DNA of 64,000 bases, taken from Sipunculus nudus (Eukaryota > Annelida > Sipuncula > Golfingiida > Sipunculidae). Shown here one piece after another: positions 11,341 through 23,714 of the stretch. A model generated the notes under the pieces. The model did not search any database and was not told the DNA's origin. It saw nothing but the letters and a program-made list of their open reading frames with translations. Position 1 is the first letter of the stretch. The number at the start of each line of letters is the position of its first letter. The stretch covers positions 16,265,019 to 16,329,018 of the forward strand of contig CM049306.1 in assembly GCA_026874595.1 (NCBI GenBank). Reading direction: 5' to 3'. The translations under genes were made by a program, and so were the position numbers.

Positions 11341-12300
11341 ATTTTTTCATCTGAAAGCCATATGGAGATAAAGTTCTGATGTAATCTTAACCTTTGACCC
11401 AGCTTCTGACACCAAAATAGACAGAATCCTGAATCATGACTGGTCTATATAGGTTACACAAGAGATCAAAGAATAAGACCAAGGTACTGAGGGGAAATGA
11501 TCAGTACTACAAAACTTATATGGTTCACAATAATCATACATTCCTGCAGATGTGATCAAGGTCACAAGTTTCTGATCTTTTCAGAACATCCTGGAAACAA
11601 CTAGTGTGTCAAATATCAAGAAAAAATATGCAGTGCTTCAAAAGTTAGGGATCTTAAATGTTTGACACATAAAAACACTGCAGGTTTCAGGACTCTGAAT
11701 GAAACCACAGTTGAGAAACTGATACAGGCAGAGTAATTTGGCAGTCTTAAACATAAAGGGAAAAAGCAAAAAAAAAAAAAATAGAAAAAAATAAAGGTGG
11801 CACCACCAATCTTCAAGAACTGATGAAAGTAGTCTTGATCAGTAAACACACAAGGTTTCGGGACACTAGATGAAATCACAGCTGAGAAACTGACACAACT
11901 GCTGTCATCTGAGGATGTCTAAAATAGGAAATAAAATTGTACAAATTAGAAAGTATACAGATGGCGCCACCGGTGTTCTGTCCATGTTCAATAAGCTAGG
12001 CAAAAATAATGGCATTTCAATCATTAATTAGCAAGATACTATGGTTTTTGAATCAAGTTTAAATTATTCTGGAGTGCACAAACGAGCTGCATAGCTTACA
12101 GGATACAGGTCACAGTGACCTACCGTAAATCACGTTTCAAAAGAGATTTATAAACAACCTTGGTGAAAATATTCAGTTAGAAGTTTCTAGGTCTGGATTA
12201 CGATTTGTGCCCTGCAAATGAAGAGCCAGACAGCTGACAGAAGGACGATGGCCAGAGGGTGATTGCTATAGCTGAGCATGACTGACAGTCATTTGAGATG
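11341..12300 (+). mobile_element. decayed CATGGG-family relative
   Basis: Contains a GGTGGCACCACC module, a second GATGGCGCCACC module at about 11959, a perfect ERE at 12107-12121, and a degraded right end (CTATAGCTGAGCATGACTGACAG). The left palindrome is missing. Boundaries are approximate. Confidence 0.5.
12107..12121. promoter_or_regulatory. perfect vitellogenin-type ERE in repeat
   Basis: AGGTCACAGTGACCT, exact, within the decayed relative. The motif survives intact although the element around it has diverged. Confidence 0.6.
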
Positions 12301-12965
12301 AAGAAAATCACCCCATATCAAGTAGTCCATATCAAGATTTGTTGGTATTCCATCGCATGAGTACGGAGGATAAAGGAAGAATGAATCTGTGTGTATGTAC
12401 ATTTATAAGTCCTGGCACTAGTTACTGCACTTTATGTGGCATATAACACTTGTATCTCATGCTCTGTTATACTATGTTTAAAAAAAAATTCATCCATGGT
12501 ACATATACTTCCAAAATACATTTCTTACTGTTTTGACATATCTAATGGAATGCCACATGATGACAAATCCACACCAACAACCAAACAGCTTATTTTTATA
12601 AACTCTTACGACAGTCCACACACCCATGCAATTATCAGTTATTGGGAAATAATGGCAAAATTTATGGTGGTAAATACCAGGAGTAAACTACATGAGGACC
12701 TGATAAATGTGATGAAGAGAATTTAAAGCATTCTTTACAAATATTTCACTGACATAAGGGATCCCCTACAACTTTGTAAGGACCATATGGAAACAGAAGC
12801 AAAAATGAGATGATTCCCCTAATAAATTTCAAGTCTCAAGTTACAGCTGTAATACAATAAATCATATTTTATTTCAATATTCGTGCTGGTTTCACTATGC
12901 TTTATCCTATTTGTCTGATATTCATATGAATGCTGGCCATATGGAAATATTTTACAAAGCTTATA

Positions 12966-13904
12966 CAAGGGACCCATGGGTCACGGCGCTCAGCTGAAGT
13001 TTGAAATTTTTTCAAATGCAAAAGATGCAAAATATTCTACTGTGATGTTTTTCATATATACATGTATAAGCATATGAGAAGCTAAGAGCAAAGGGGCCCT
13101 CCTACTTGGTTATAGTAAAGTTCTGAATTTATGATATCAAAACTAATACTCAGGACTGGACTGTCATGAAGAAAAACAGTAAAATGTGATGCATATGAAA
13201 AATTTACAGATTGACAAACAAGTGGCATTATGGACTAATACCTTTATTTCACTCTCAAGGAAATAATGCACTTAAGTTTATATTAAAGCCAATTTTTTAG
13301 CATATCCACTTTTTCCATTAATAGTTTTTATCAGATTCATTTTTTTATTTACAAGTTTTTTTTTAGATGGACAAAATTTAAGGTATTGATTTTTTATTTA
13401 TGCTAATAACTTAAATTCAGATCTAATTTTGAGTTAATAATTGAATCTTGATTAAATAAAGTTATATCCCTGGAAAATAGTCTCCAGCTTCAGCAATTCT
13501 CATCTTAAGTGAGTAAATATATTTCCTGATTTTTAAAAAAATTGCATTATATTTGGGCCCATAACTTCAAAACAATTAGCAATACTGTTTTTTGTATGTT
13601 CAAAGAAAATGTATGGAAGAATATGTATACTAAATATGATCAAAAAAAGTTAGGTGGCTTTGAAATTAGGCAGCCTTGAAGTGTAACAATGGCTTTTTTT
13701 AATGGAAAACGGAGGTTTTTCCTAAATATTTCAAAGGAAAAAAGTGACCCAATTTTTGGTATGGTAGGAGATTTTGGGGATATCTAATTGTATGCAAAAT
13801 TTTGGTTTCATAGGTCCAATGGTTTCAAAACGTGCCCTGTTAATGGACGGACGGACAAAGGACCATGACTATAGCTCAGATGACTTATAGTCAGCTGAGC
13901 TAAA
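12966..13904 (+). mobile_element. CATGGG element, GGGCCCATAACTT core type
   Basis: GACCCATGGGTC at 12971-12982 with GCTCAGCTGA; right end ATGACTTATAGTCAGCTGAGC then TAAA. The core has one copy of the text TTTGGGCCCATAACTTC and the GGACGGACGGAC microsatellite near the right end. No ORF. Confidence 0.75.
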
Positions 13905-14359
13905 GAGGTTTACACTGCAAAAAGCAATGAAAGATAATTTACTATATATCACTGAAATACAAATTTCACTTGCATGTGAGTTTTGATGGATACAGAAATA
14001 CAGTTCCCTGTCTAAAAATACAGTTTGACATCACCTAAAAGGCAAGTCATCATTGTTTTACACGTTTGCAGTAACAATTGTCAGCACTTCTTTCAACCCA
14101 AGTTTTCTAAAACTTGTGTATACTAAATATCTTATTAAACTTAATCCAAAATAGAATTTTTGTACTCACAAAAGTTGTAATAGGTGACAAAGCATGTACA
14201 CCATAGAGAGAAATCAAATTTCACATTTCAGCTGTATGCACTTCCTTAATACTGTCTGCTTTTAAAGTTAAAGTAGTTAATCAGTCAATTCATTCTGGCT
14301 TCAACTAAGTATAATCTAAAAATGCAAAATGTTCAGGATTTTGTTCAGGATAAGCTCAC

Positions 14360-14491
14360 CTCTTTCTTGCTGTCTTCTAGCTGGACCTGTTGACTGGCCA
14401 TGACCATTTCTCTCTGGGCAGTAATTTTCACACTTTCACGCAATGCCTCCTCCAGCTCTTCAATTCTCTCACCTTTCTGTTTTATTGTAGT
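14360..14491 (-). CDS. ERC: ERC exon with the RIEELEEALRESV block
   Basis: 132 nt, 44 codons, phase 0 at both ends (acceptor TTTTCTAG, donor GAG|GTGAGC). It begins TTIKQKGERIEELEEALRES and continues VKITAQREMVMASQQVQ. Human ERC1 has RIEELEEALRESVQITAEREMVLAQEE at the same place, so about 18 of the first 24 aligned positions are the same from memory. In vertebrates this segment is alternatively spliced in some ERC1 forms; a phase-0 exon of this size could be skipped here without breaking the frame, which is inference. Confidence 0.95.
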
Positions 14492-15569
14492 CTAGAAAAT
14501 CATAATGTAACAAATGCAGGAAACCCAAAATCAAAAAGACAAAATAAAAAATTAAAATCGGAACAGAAATTGCTAATGCAGTAACCAAATAAGTATTGAA
14601 AATAAAAAATAACAAAAACAGATGAAGCCAACAGAGTGTGATGGGAAGAAGAAAAAAAATTCACTTTACTTTCACACATATACTGAATAGTATATTATAA
14701 GCTCAGTGATATTTTACAAAGCAAATAAATGACATAAACCATTTGCAAGACCATTAAACTAAGTGCTGTTAAATAAGCTATGATCATGGACAGTTTCAAG
14801 TAAAACTTAAGGTAATTATAATTTTAACTATTTGCCTGAATCACTCTCAGGCTCACAGATAACAATATCTTAATGGGGTATCTACCCTATTAATATTTTA
14901 TAGATATTAATATATCTCCTCTCTGTAAACAACCAAGAGAGGCATAAACAGAATTGCGAGGAGCTGCAGTTGGTGTTACTGTTTGCCACCAGATGGCAGA
15001 CCAGTATTACTCAATATTGTTGTGATCCTTTAAGTGTGAGACATTACACAAATATTTTATAACCATTTCTTTTTTATGTATTCATCTATTTATAAAATCA
15101 AAATTGGAATATAAAAAACTTAAATTATCATCATTAGCTTTATATAAAGTGTATAATTCAACCCAGTGCATTGGACTGTTCTGTTCTATTTCATAAGACA
15201 GCTTGGTTATACCTGTTCATCAAACCCTGACCAAATCACCTCTCTTAATATATTAATGTACTCCCAACGAAAACTTATGAGTCACAAAACATTTCATAAA
15301 ACAAGCTCATTAAACAAATGATCCTGTTAAAGGTAATGATGAAATTCAAGAAAAAGCAATTTATAATAGACTTAATTTTATCTGTTTGAACAAGTGACCC
15401 ATGGGTCATGACGCTCAGCTGACTGGGAAGAGATTCGCAAAAGGAAATTTTATCATCAGAATGGTAGTATATACCCATTCAACTGAAGCATCAAACAGAT
15501 TAACCAACAGGCCAAGATTTAGTCTGTATTTATATATCTCAAAAATAGAGAAAAATGTGTAAACTTTTA

Positions 15570-16734
15570 AAACTAGAATATGGGTAACTGACAAGTGACT
15601 ACATGTATCTGCCAAAATCGGATAGTGAGGCATGGATTGAGTGGCAAGGGGAAATAGAGTGAGGTATGTTGCATATTAGCATGGATGTCTGCAGCCTAAA
15701 TGTGTATGTAGGTTGTGCCACCTACCAAAAATCCAGAAAGCTGTCCAAGTTGTATACACCTGCAAAATTTTAGGCAGAAAAGTCAAACCACTACATGTAT
15801 ATGAGCGATTTTTGCCCATGGCAGACAAACAGACAAACACTGTGCAAAAATCTTTGCAGGTAACCCCTCCAGTTTTGTGTATGATAAAAACCTATGTGAG
15901 ATCTAAACACATGCACAATTTTGGCCCAATCGGTCAAATGGTTCCTGAGATATGAGCTTGGATGTGTCCAGCGTTAACTAGAATGTAGGTGGCGCCGCCT
16001 GTCATAAAATCAAGAAAGCTGTCCACAATGTATAAACCTGCAAAATTTTAGGCAGTTATGTCGAACCACTACAGAGAAATGAGTAATTTTAGGCCACGGC
16101 AGACTAACAGACAGACGCTGTGCAAACATTGTTACAGGTGGCGCCACCATTTTTTGTGTATATTACAGAGCTATCAAAGGGCTACATTTGTATAAATTTT
16201 ATTTCCTGATCGGTCAAACAGTTCCCGAGATATAAGCTTGGATGTCATCAGCGTGAACGTGAACATAGGTGGCGCCACCTGTCATAAAATCAAGAAAGCT
16301 ATCCTGGATGTATACACATGACGAATTTCAGGTGAATTAGTCAATTCACTGCAGAGATATGAGTGATTTTAACCCAAGGCAGATGAACAGATGGACACTG
16401 TGCAAACATGGTTACAGGTGGCGCCACCATTTTTTGTGTATGTTATAAAGCAATCCAAGGGCTACATTTGTATCAATTTTATTTCCTGATCAATCAAACG
16501 GTTCCCGAGATATGAGGGTTTATGAGTGGAAACAGACCCAAAAATGGACACTGGATAGAGAGGAAAGGTCAGAGGTCAATGCAAATTGGTTAGGCACCAG
16601 TTCACATGTGACCCGATAATAGGTGTAAGTTTGGGAAAAATCGGTCCATTAGTCTCCGAGGAGCTCTCTGGAAACGAACGCCGCCGCGGCAGAGGAACTC
16701 GGTCAAAAACATAGTATCCGCAAAACTTCGATAC
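15570..16734 (+). mobile_element. TATCCGCC element nested in a CATGGG element
   Basis: Left end AACTAGAATATGGGTAACTG followed by TGTATCTGCC; right end ATAGTATCCGCAAAAC. The core alternates the two half-units with GGTGGCGCCACC (exact at 16137, 16268 and 16417). The host text CTCAAAAATAGAGAAAAA on its left and GATACAAAAATACAGGTGGC on its right are halves of one 338-bp host unit. Confidence 0.65.
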
Positions 16735-17212
16735 AAAAATACAGGTGGCTCCACCAGTCTGCAGAAACTAATAAAAACACTTAATGGTCAATATCCATGC
16801 AAAAAATCATGGTGATCTCTGCATTAGTTGCTCAGATACTTCAGTTTTTGTATCAAATTGTCCATTATTCTGAGGGATACTTCAGAGTCCTATAGCTTGA
16901 AGGATATGGGTAACAGAGACCTAATTTCAAGTTTCCACAGGCACCTTTCATGGGCCTCCTTGCATGACAAGAATGAAGATTCTAGGTCCAGTTGTTGCGA
17001 TTTGTACCCTGTTGACAGATAACCACATCTTTAAAGGTCTCAAAAAAAAAGAAAAAAATTCGTAAAAATTTGAAAAAAAAATAGAGGTGGCACACCCAGT
17101 CTGCAGAAACTGATGGAACAGCTCATGATCAATATGTATGCCGAAAATCATGACCATAAGTGTTGTAGTTATTGAAATGCTGCAGTTTTTGTATTAAATT
17201 TTCCATTATTCT

Positions 17213-17225
17213 GGGGGGGGGGGGG
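17213..17225 (+). repeat. poly-G tract inside a 338-bp unit
   Basis: Thirteen G where sister units have CTGGGGGGTA with six G: a homopolymer expansion in one unit. Confidence 0.85.
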
Positions 17226-19698
17226 TATTTTGGACCCATACAGCTTAAAGAATATGGGTAACAGAGACCTAATTTCAAGTTTTCATGGAGACTTTTCATG
17301 GGTCTCCCTGTGTGTCAAGAATGAAGATTCTTGGTCCAGTTTTTATGATTTGTGCCCTGTTAACAGATGTTCATATCTTTAAAGGTCTCAAAAATACAGA
17401 AAAATTTCGTAAAAAAAACCGAACAAATACAGGTGGTGCCACCAGTCTGCAGAAACTTATGAAACACTCCATGATCAATATCCATGCAAACAATTATGGT
17501 TATCTCTGCATTAGTTGTTCAGATACTTTAGCTTTTGTATCAAATTTTCCATTATTCTGAGCTGTACTTTGGAGTGCCATAGCTCAAAGGATATGGGTAA
17601 CAGAGACCAAATTTCAGGTTTCCATTGAGACTTATCATGGGTCTCCCTGTGTGTCAAGAACGAAGATTCTAGGTCCAGTCGTTACGATTTGTACCCTGTT
17701 GACAGATAACTACATCCTTAAAGGTCTCAAAAATGGAGAAAACAATTCGTGAACATTGAAAAATACAGGTGGCGCCACCAGTCTGCACAAACTGATGAAA
17801 CATCTCATGATCAATATGTATGTCGAAAATCATGACCATCAGTGATGTAGTTAATGAGATATTGAAGTTTTTGTATGAAATTTTTGACTATTCTGGGGGG
17901 TAATTTTGGGCCCCATAGCTCGAAGGATATGGGTAACAGAGACCTAATTTCTGGTTTCCATGGAGACTTTTCATAGGTCTCTCAGTGTGTCGAAAATGAA
18001 GATTCTAGGTCCAGTCTTTACGATTTGTGCCACGCTAACAGATGACATCATCCTCAAAGGTCTCAAAAATAGAGGAAAAAATCGTAAAAAATCAAACAGT
18101 ACAGGTGGCACCACCAGTCTGCAGGAACTGATCGAACATCTCATGATCAATATGTATGCCAAAAATGAAGACCATCAGTGATGTAGTTATTGAGATATTG
18201 AAGTTTTTGTATGAAATTTTTTTACTATTCTGGGGGGTACTTTTGGGCCCCATAGCTCAAAGGATATGGGTAACAAAGACCTAATTTCTGGTTTCCAAGG
18301 AGATTTTTCATGGACCTCTCAGTGTGTCAAGAATTAAGATTCTAAGTCCAGTCTTTATGATTTGTGCCTTGTTAACAGATGTTCACATTTTTAAAGGTCT
18401 CAAAAATAGAGAAAAAAATTCGTAAAAAATCGAAAAATACAGGTGGCGCCACCAGTCTGCAGGAAGTGATGTAGCATCTCATGATCAATATGTATGCCAA
18501 AAATCATGACCATCAGTCAAGTAGTTAATGAGATATTGAAGTTTTTGTATGAAATTTTTTACTTTTCTGGGGGGTACTTTGGGGCCACATAGCTCGAAGG
18601 ATATGGGTAACAGAGACCTAATTTCTGGTTTCCAAGGAGATTTGTTATGGACCTCTCAGAATCCCAAGTAACAAGGTTCTAGGTCCAGCGGTTACGATTT
18701 GTGCCTGGTTAACGGACGGACAGACGGACAGACGGACGACGGACAAAGAGTGATCGCTATAGCTCAGATGACTTTCAGTCAGCTGAGCTAAAAAACTGGC
18801 TCTTACTCTAATCAGATCAGTCATTGCACCAACTCTGACATTTTTCCCTTAAAATATTGAACCTATTCTATTTAATATCAGTGTATTCACCTTTAATGGA
18901 ACTACTTATCACTGCTGTGTCAATTCCCATGAAATATGTCATAAATAAGCTAACATGATTCGATGGTAGATATGTTCTATTTTGAACCTCACCATGATAT
19001 GCCTTTGATTAAGTACCCTGGATAATTTAAATACTAACATTTTACAGCATAAAGTTTATGAAGCATACCTTGATTGGGGACATGTAAAGCACTAACCATC
19101 AAATGCATAATACCTGGATAACAATAGCAGCACAAGGCTGCAAAATAAACCCAAAATAAACAGTTAAGGTGAGAAACTCTATTGGCAAATATTTATGATG
19201 AGTTTCATAAAAATCCATCAAATTTTGATAAGTCATCCCAGCACCACAAAAGACTGGTGTCCTCATTAAATATGCACAGATTTTTTGTAAAATGGTTTTT
19301 AGTTTAATTAAAATGCATAGTATTCTCGGTAAGTTATCGTGGTGACACCACACATTAACCTGGTGACCTCTGACGTCATTAAATATGTGTGAATTTTTCC
19401 TATAATCAAACTCGGGTGAGATAATCTTTGCTTGGATTTTGCCGTTAATTGAACTCGGGTGAGATAATCTATTGGTAAGAAGTTATTGTGAATTTTGTGA
19501 AAAACCATCAAAGTCCTGGTAACACTAAAAGTTAACAGTTAGATGGACAGATGGATGGCATGACGTAACAGATGGACCATGGTAATACCTTGATACTTCC
19601 TGAGAAGGGCATATAAAAACCTACAGCTGGCAATAGTTCAAGGTCAAAGGAAGGATCTCAAGAAGTAGATATTTGAAATATTTGATGAATGACTGTGT

Positions 19699-20602
19699 TA
19701 AACTAGAATATGGGTAGTCGACAAGCGACTACGTGTATCCGCAGAAATCAGAGTGGGGCTGTTGAAGTGAGGCATGGATTGAATGGCAAGGGGAAATAGA
19801 GTGAGATGTGTTGCATATTAGCATGGATGTCTGCCATGTTAACATGATTGTAGGTGGCGCCACATGATATTTGAAAGAGAATGCTATTTAAGATGTACAC
19901 ATATGCAAAATTTTAGGCAGATAAGTCAGACCACTGCTGAGAAACGTGATTTTATCCCACAGCAGACAAACAGAAGGACGCTGTACAAAAATGGTTGCAG
20001 GTGGCGCCACCAATTCTATGTATGATAAAGAGCTATGTTAGATCTATGCACATGCAAAATTCCAGGGGGGTACATCAAACCAGTCCTGAGATATTAGCAT
20101 GGATGTCTGCAGCGTAAATATGATTGCAGAAGGCGCCACCTGATATTTGAAAGAGAAAGCTATTAAAGATGTATATAAATTTTAGGCAGATAGTCGGACC
20201 ACTGACAAGATATGAGTGATTTTATCCCATGTGATTTTATGAACAGGTGGATGCTGTGCAAAAATGTTTGCAGGTGGCGCCACCATTTTTTGTGTATGTT
20301 AATTGTTATAAAGCTATCCAGTGCTACATTTGTGCGCATCTTTTAGCCTGATTGGTAAAATGAGTAAAAAGATATGTGGGTTAATGTGTCAAAACAGACG
20401 CACAGAAGGACGCACTGGAGAAGAAAGGTGAGAGGTCAACACAAAATATTTTGGCACCAGTTCACGTGACCCGATAATGGTGTAAAGTTTCAGAAAAATC
20501 TGTTCAGTGGTCTCAGAGTTCTAATCCGGAAACGAATGCAGCGGCGTCAGAACCCGGTCAAAAACACAGTATCTGCAAAATTTAGTTTAGGCGGATACAA
20601 TA
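19699..20602 (+). mobile_element. TATCCGCC element, short copy
   Basis: Starts AACTAGAATATGGGTAGTCG, with an AGTCG-ACAAG-CGACT hairpin and CGTGTATCCGC. Ends with GTATCTGCAAAATTTAGTTT and AGGCGGATACAATA. The core has GGTGGCGCCACC exact at 20000 and 20273. No ORF. Confidence 0.7.
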
Positions 20603-20934
20603 ATATATTCTAATGAATGCCCTTCTCAAGGCAAGAGGGTGTTAACTGACCAACCCAAAGGAAGCCAAGTACTTAAGGTTACTCAACTAGTTTCAAGCAA
20701 ACAGAAAGATCACAGTCCCTTGGTGAAAGTAGGTATTTGAAATCATAAATGCAAAATCTGATAACAGATTATAAATATTGAAAATAATAAAAATGTACCC
20801 CAAATTTTCTGACATGATTATTGATTAAAAAAAAATTGTAGGTTTTAAGTTCCCTTCCCAATAACTGGATCAGAAGACTTTACAATTAACTTCCCAATGA
20901 TAGCTCCCAAAGAGACCAAACATGGTTTTTAGGT

Positions 20935-21121
20935 CGCTAGAGCCTGCCATACGCAGATGGCACTAAATCCGGTACCCATTTGTGATGCTGGGTAGACATT
21001 AGCACACTTGTGGCTGAGACCTTGCTCAAGGGCCTTAACAAAGAAGTGAGAGGCTACAGGAGTGAACCCCTGACTGTCTGATCATGAGTCTGGCACCTTT
21101 GCCATTACACCACAATGCTCC
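20935..21121 (-). repeat. tRNA-headed SINE-like sequence
   Basis: On the minus strand it starts GGAGCATTG and has a pol III A-box-like TGGTGTAATGG. A CATGAT-type anticodon region and a B-box-like GGGGTTCACTCC follow. A non-tRNA body then contains GCCCTTGAGCAAGGTCTC. A CAU (Met-like) origin for the head is a guess. No flanking duplication was identified. Confidence 0.5.
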
Positions 21122-22293
21122 ACACTCAGGTTGGTCTTATAAAAATAAGGAAAATATTTGTGAATTCTATTTCAGCATTTTTTTCATGATTTTGTCTAAT
21201 TCCTCCAGTCTATGGGCCAATTCACTGGTAAGTCTAATATTATTATTAAGATTTTGCGTAAATGATATTCTGACCTGGAAAAAAGCATAAGCCTATCGCC
21301 TTCATCACAATGAAAGCAGGTACAGACATTACCTAATAATCAGCCTATCCTGATTTCATGCTGTCATTATACCATGCTTTTCACAACAACGTAACTTATA
21401 GTACAGATTTAATGTCTAAACTAACTCTTTTATAGTGTGTCCTTAAAATAAATCACATTCACAAATGGTTCCCTTCCCCTGTTCCTAAGAGGTACTGTTG
21501 ATACAAACTTACAACAGGTGTACACAAGAACATACAAAAGACTCGACATCTCAATTTTACATTTTAATCATACTAATCAACATAATCACAAATCTGTGAC
21601 CATACAGTTTACATGTGACAGGTGATGGTTAGAGATTTATGATTCATGAAGTAATAAGATCATGGATTATTCAGTCATAATGATCATCTTTATACTGACA
21701 TCAGGGCCATATTATATTTATATATAACTATATATTTATAAATTTTTTGTCAAAACTTGATTCAAACAAAAATGCATTTAAATCCTTTTTTTTGTTTTAA
21801 AGAAGGGATAAATACCAAGTACAGTATTTTATTTGAAAAAAAAAAATCTAAAAAAACTGATCTCCCAAAGAATTTCTTCAATCAGACACAGCAGGCATAG
21901 CTAATGTGATGATAACTGATATATAGCTATAAGCAAACAAAGAATGCATGCATGCTTTACCGACATATAATAAAGATCATGGATACATTATAAGATACAT
22001 ATGGAAAAAGTATACACTAGTGTGCAAAATATACTGACTACTTCACATAGATAGGTATTACATGTGTACAACATAACCTGAGACTATTAATTTCAATGAA
22101 TTATGGCCTTCAATAATAATTAAAGAGAAGATCATTACATGTATGTAAAGCATGCAATAATTAAGGATTACATGAAAAATCTACTTTTATGTATGGTGAA
22201 ATATTGTCTAATCCAGCCATAATTCATGGAAAGAGACAAACTATACAACACAGTGACCAGTGCAGTCATGTGCATGCTTTCCGTATATACTAC

Positions 22294-22429
22294 CTTCAGT
22301 TGACTGACATCATCGCTGGCTGAGCCTTCCCTTTTCCTGGCCTCCTCCAGGAGCTGAGCATTTTTCTTCTTTTCTGTTTGTTGATTTCTCTTCAGGGTTC
22401 CCACCTTTTGTCTGTATTCCTTCAGCTGA
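22294..22429 (-). CDS. ERC: ERC exon with EKKKNAQLLEEARKRE
   Basis: 136 nt, entering in phase 2 (acceptor CTTACAG) and leaving in phase 0 (AAG|GTAGTA). After the split aspartate it encodes QLKEYRQKVGTLKRNQQTEK, then KKNAQLLEEARKREGSASDD and VSQLK. Vertebrate ERC has RQVKDQNKKVANLKH..EKKK(S/N)AQ(M/L)LEE(A/V)RRRED at the same place, including the acidic D-N or D-D run after it. It is one of the most conserved parts of the family. Confidence 0.95.
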
Positions 22430-22787
22430 CTGTAAGATTATACACAATAAATATTGACTGCATTCTACATTCTTTGAAAAAGGAAATGAGGAACATTTCT
22501 TTATATTAATACTGTCTTAAATAATTTCATAATTTTTTTTCTTATTGTCAGATACGTAAAGGTCATAATAAAATAAACAGAACAGCTTCAGGATGCAACC
22601 GCTTCACTCAATCAGTATGTTCTCCTCTCTGGTTCTCTTCTCATTTTAAGAAGGCTTCCTTCTAAAAATACACTGCTTGAATTATCAATTTATATAGTAC
22701 CTATTTTTATTAGCCCTTCCTTACCTGGATCAAAATATGTGTTATTTGTGTAAATGTTTCAAGACTCAGAGTATATCTTTTACATAC
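22430..22787 (-). other. short ERC intron
   Basis: 358 nt, AT-rich, no repeat or motif of note. Confidence 0.85.
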
Positions 22788-22984
22788 TCTTGCAATTCCT
22801 TAATCTGTTCATCCTTCTTGTGTTTTTCTTCCTCCGTCTCTTTCAGGATTCCGAGCAAGCGATCCACCTCCACCTGCGTGCGGTTCACAGAGTCCTCATG
22901 CTCCTTCAGCCTGCTTCGTAATGCTTCTATTTCTTCAGGACTCTGTTGTGGTGTTTCATTTCTTTTCTTCTGCTCATCCTCCAA
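22788..22984 (-). CDS. ERC: ERC exon with the QVEVDRLLGILKE block
   Basis: 197 nt, entering in phase 0 (acceptor ATATTCCAG) and leaving in phase 2 (GA|GTATGT). It encodes LEDEQKKRNETPQQSPEEIE, then ALRSRLKEHEDSVNRTQVEV and DRLLGILKETEEEKHKKDEQ, ending IKELQ plus a split aspartate. Vertebrate ERC reads KAQAEVDRLLEILKEVENEKNDKDKKIAELE here, so the core is nearly identical. The NETPQQSPEE insert corresponds to the variable loop before it in ERC1/ERC2 (ASPEM/NPEF region). Confidence 0.96.
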
Positions 22985-23714
22985 CTGGAATATTAAAAGA
23001 TAGTCTTAAATACTATCATTACTGACCAAAGTAGCACAATAAAAATAAAGTCACTGACAGGATTATGATTACATGAGCTAAGTAAGGCCTCCTTAATGAT
23101 ATGCATATTAATTAAATTAAATTTCATAAATACTCTTACATTTAATAAATCAAAAATTGTTTTTCTTTTATGTCATCCATCACTTAAAAGCCAGTATTAC
23201 ATCTTCTTAACATACCTTTGAACAGACAAAGTAATGCCATGCTACTATGGCCGTTTTTGATAAACCAGTACATGGGGAATTATATATCAATTTGGTTGAC
23301 AATCTGAACCAGTATGTTGATTTAAATAGAGATATATAACTGACAAAAAGATATGGAAAGGTAAGAGTATGATTATGCAAGATTTGTTTTCACATTTTAC
23401 ACAGTGTATACTATTGATTTTTGGGGATGTTTTTAAGATTTTTTGTTTGTTTGAGATAACCACCTCAATTTTATATTGCTTGCTTAAAGTGCTGTTGGGA
23501 ACAGTCTTCCCATTAACCCTGCAGAGCGCTCATCCTGGGTGAGGGCCAACTTTGAAAAATCTCATCACCTTGGCTGAGATTGAAACTCACAATCTCCTGG
23601 CTTTGAGCCCCGTGCTCTACCCCTGGACCATTGAAGTGGGTACCAGTATGTAAACTATTGTTACCATAACAAGTAGAGTACCTGTGATCTGTTTATGTCA
23701 ATATCTGACATTAC
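22985..23714 (-). other. ERC intron with a SINE-like tRNA remnant
   Basis: 730 nt (697 if the alternative donor at 23680-23681 is used). The SINE-like sequence lies at about 23490-23640; the rest is AT-rich without features. Confidence 0.7.
23490..23640 (-). repeat. tRNA-headed SINE-like sequence
   Basis: The minus strand reads CACTTCAATGGTCCAGGGGT with an A-box-like TGGTCCAGGGG, the stretch GGGGCTCAAAGCCAGG, and a degenerate B box GAGTTTCAATCTC. A body with GGCCCTCACCCAGGATGAGC follows. It is not a functional tRNA gene as far as I can fold it. Confidence 0.45.

Larger units (their letters stand above)
10159..14359 (-). other. ERC intron, partly unique, with two repeats
   Basis: About 10159-11234 and 12301-12965 hold AT-rich sequence in which I see no gene. 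The intron also contains a poly-G tract (11235-11264), a decayed CATGGG relative (11341-12300), a clear CATGGG element (12966-13904), and about 450 bp of unassigned sequence before the exon. Confidence 0.65.
15391..18795 (+). mobile_element. CATGGG element, 338-bp core type, interrupted
   Basis: Left end GACCCATGGGTC at 15396-15407; right end at about 18764-18795 (ATGACTTTCAGTCAGCTGAGC). The core holds six units of about 336-345 bp starting near 16742, 17085, 17430, 17768, 18102 and 18442. Each has GGTGGCGCCACC or a variant, AGTCTGCAGAAACTGATG, CTGGGGGGTACTTTGG and GATATGGGTAACAGAGACC. A TATCCGCC element (15570-16734) has inserted into the A-rich part of the first unit, so the element is in two pieces. 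No ORF. Confidence 0.75.
14492..22293 (-). other. ERC intron, mostly repeats
   Basis: Contains nested elements at 15391-18795, a TATCCGCC element at 19699-20602 and a SINE-like sequence at about 20935-21121. Unassigned stretches are 14492-15390, 18796-19150 and 21122-22293. The stretch 19150-19620 is a degenerate internal repeat (GTGAGATAATCT and AAAACCATCAAA appear twice). No exon is visible. Confidence 0.65.

Noticed and set aside
20935-21121. Functional tRNA gene
   Set aside because: A and B boxes are visible, but arms do not pair well and the sequence runs on into a SINE-type body; scored as a SINE-like repeat.
22737-23003. Plus-strand frames of 77-88 codons opposite ERC exons (22737-23003, 23801-24034)
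   Set aside because: They are antisense shadows of well-supported minus-strand exons.
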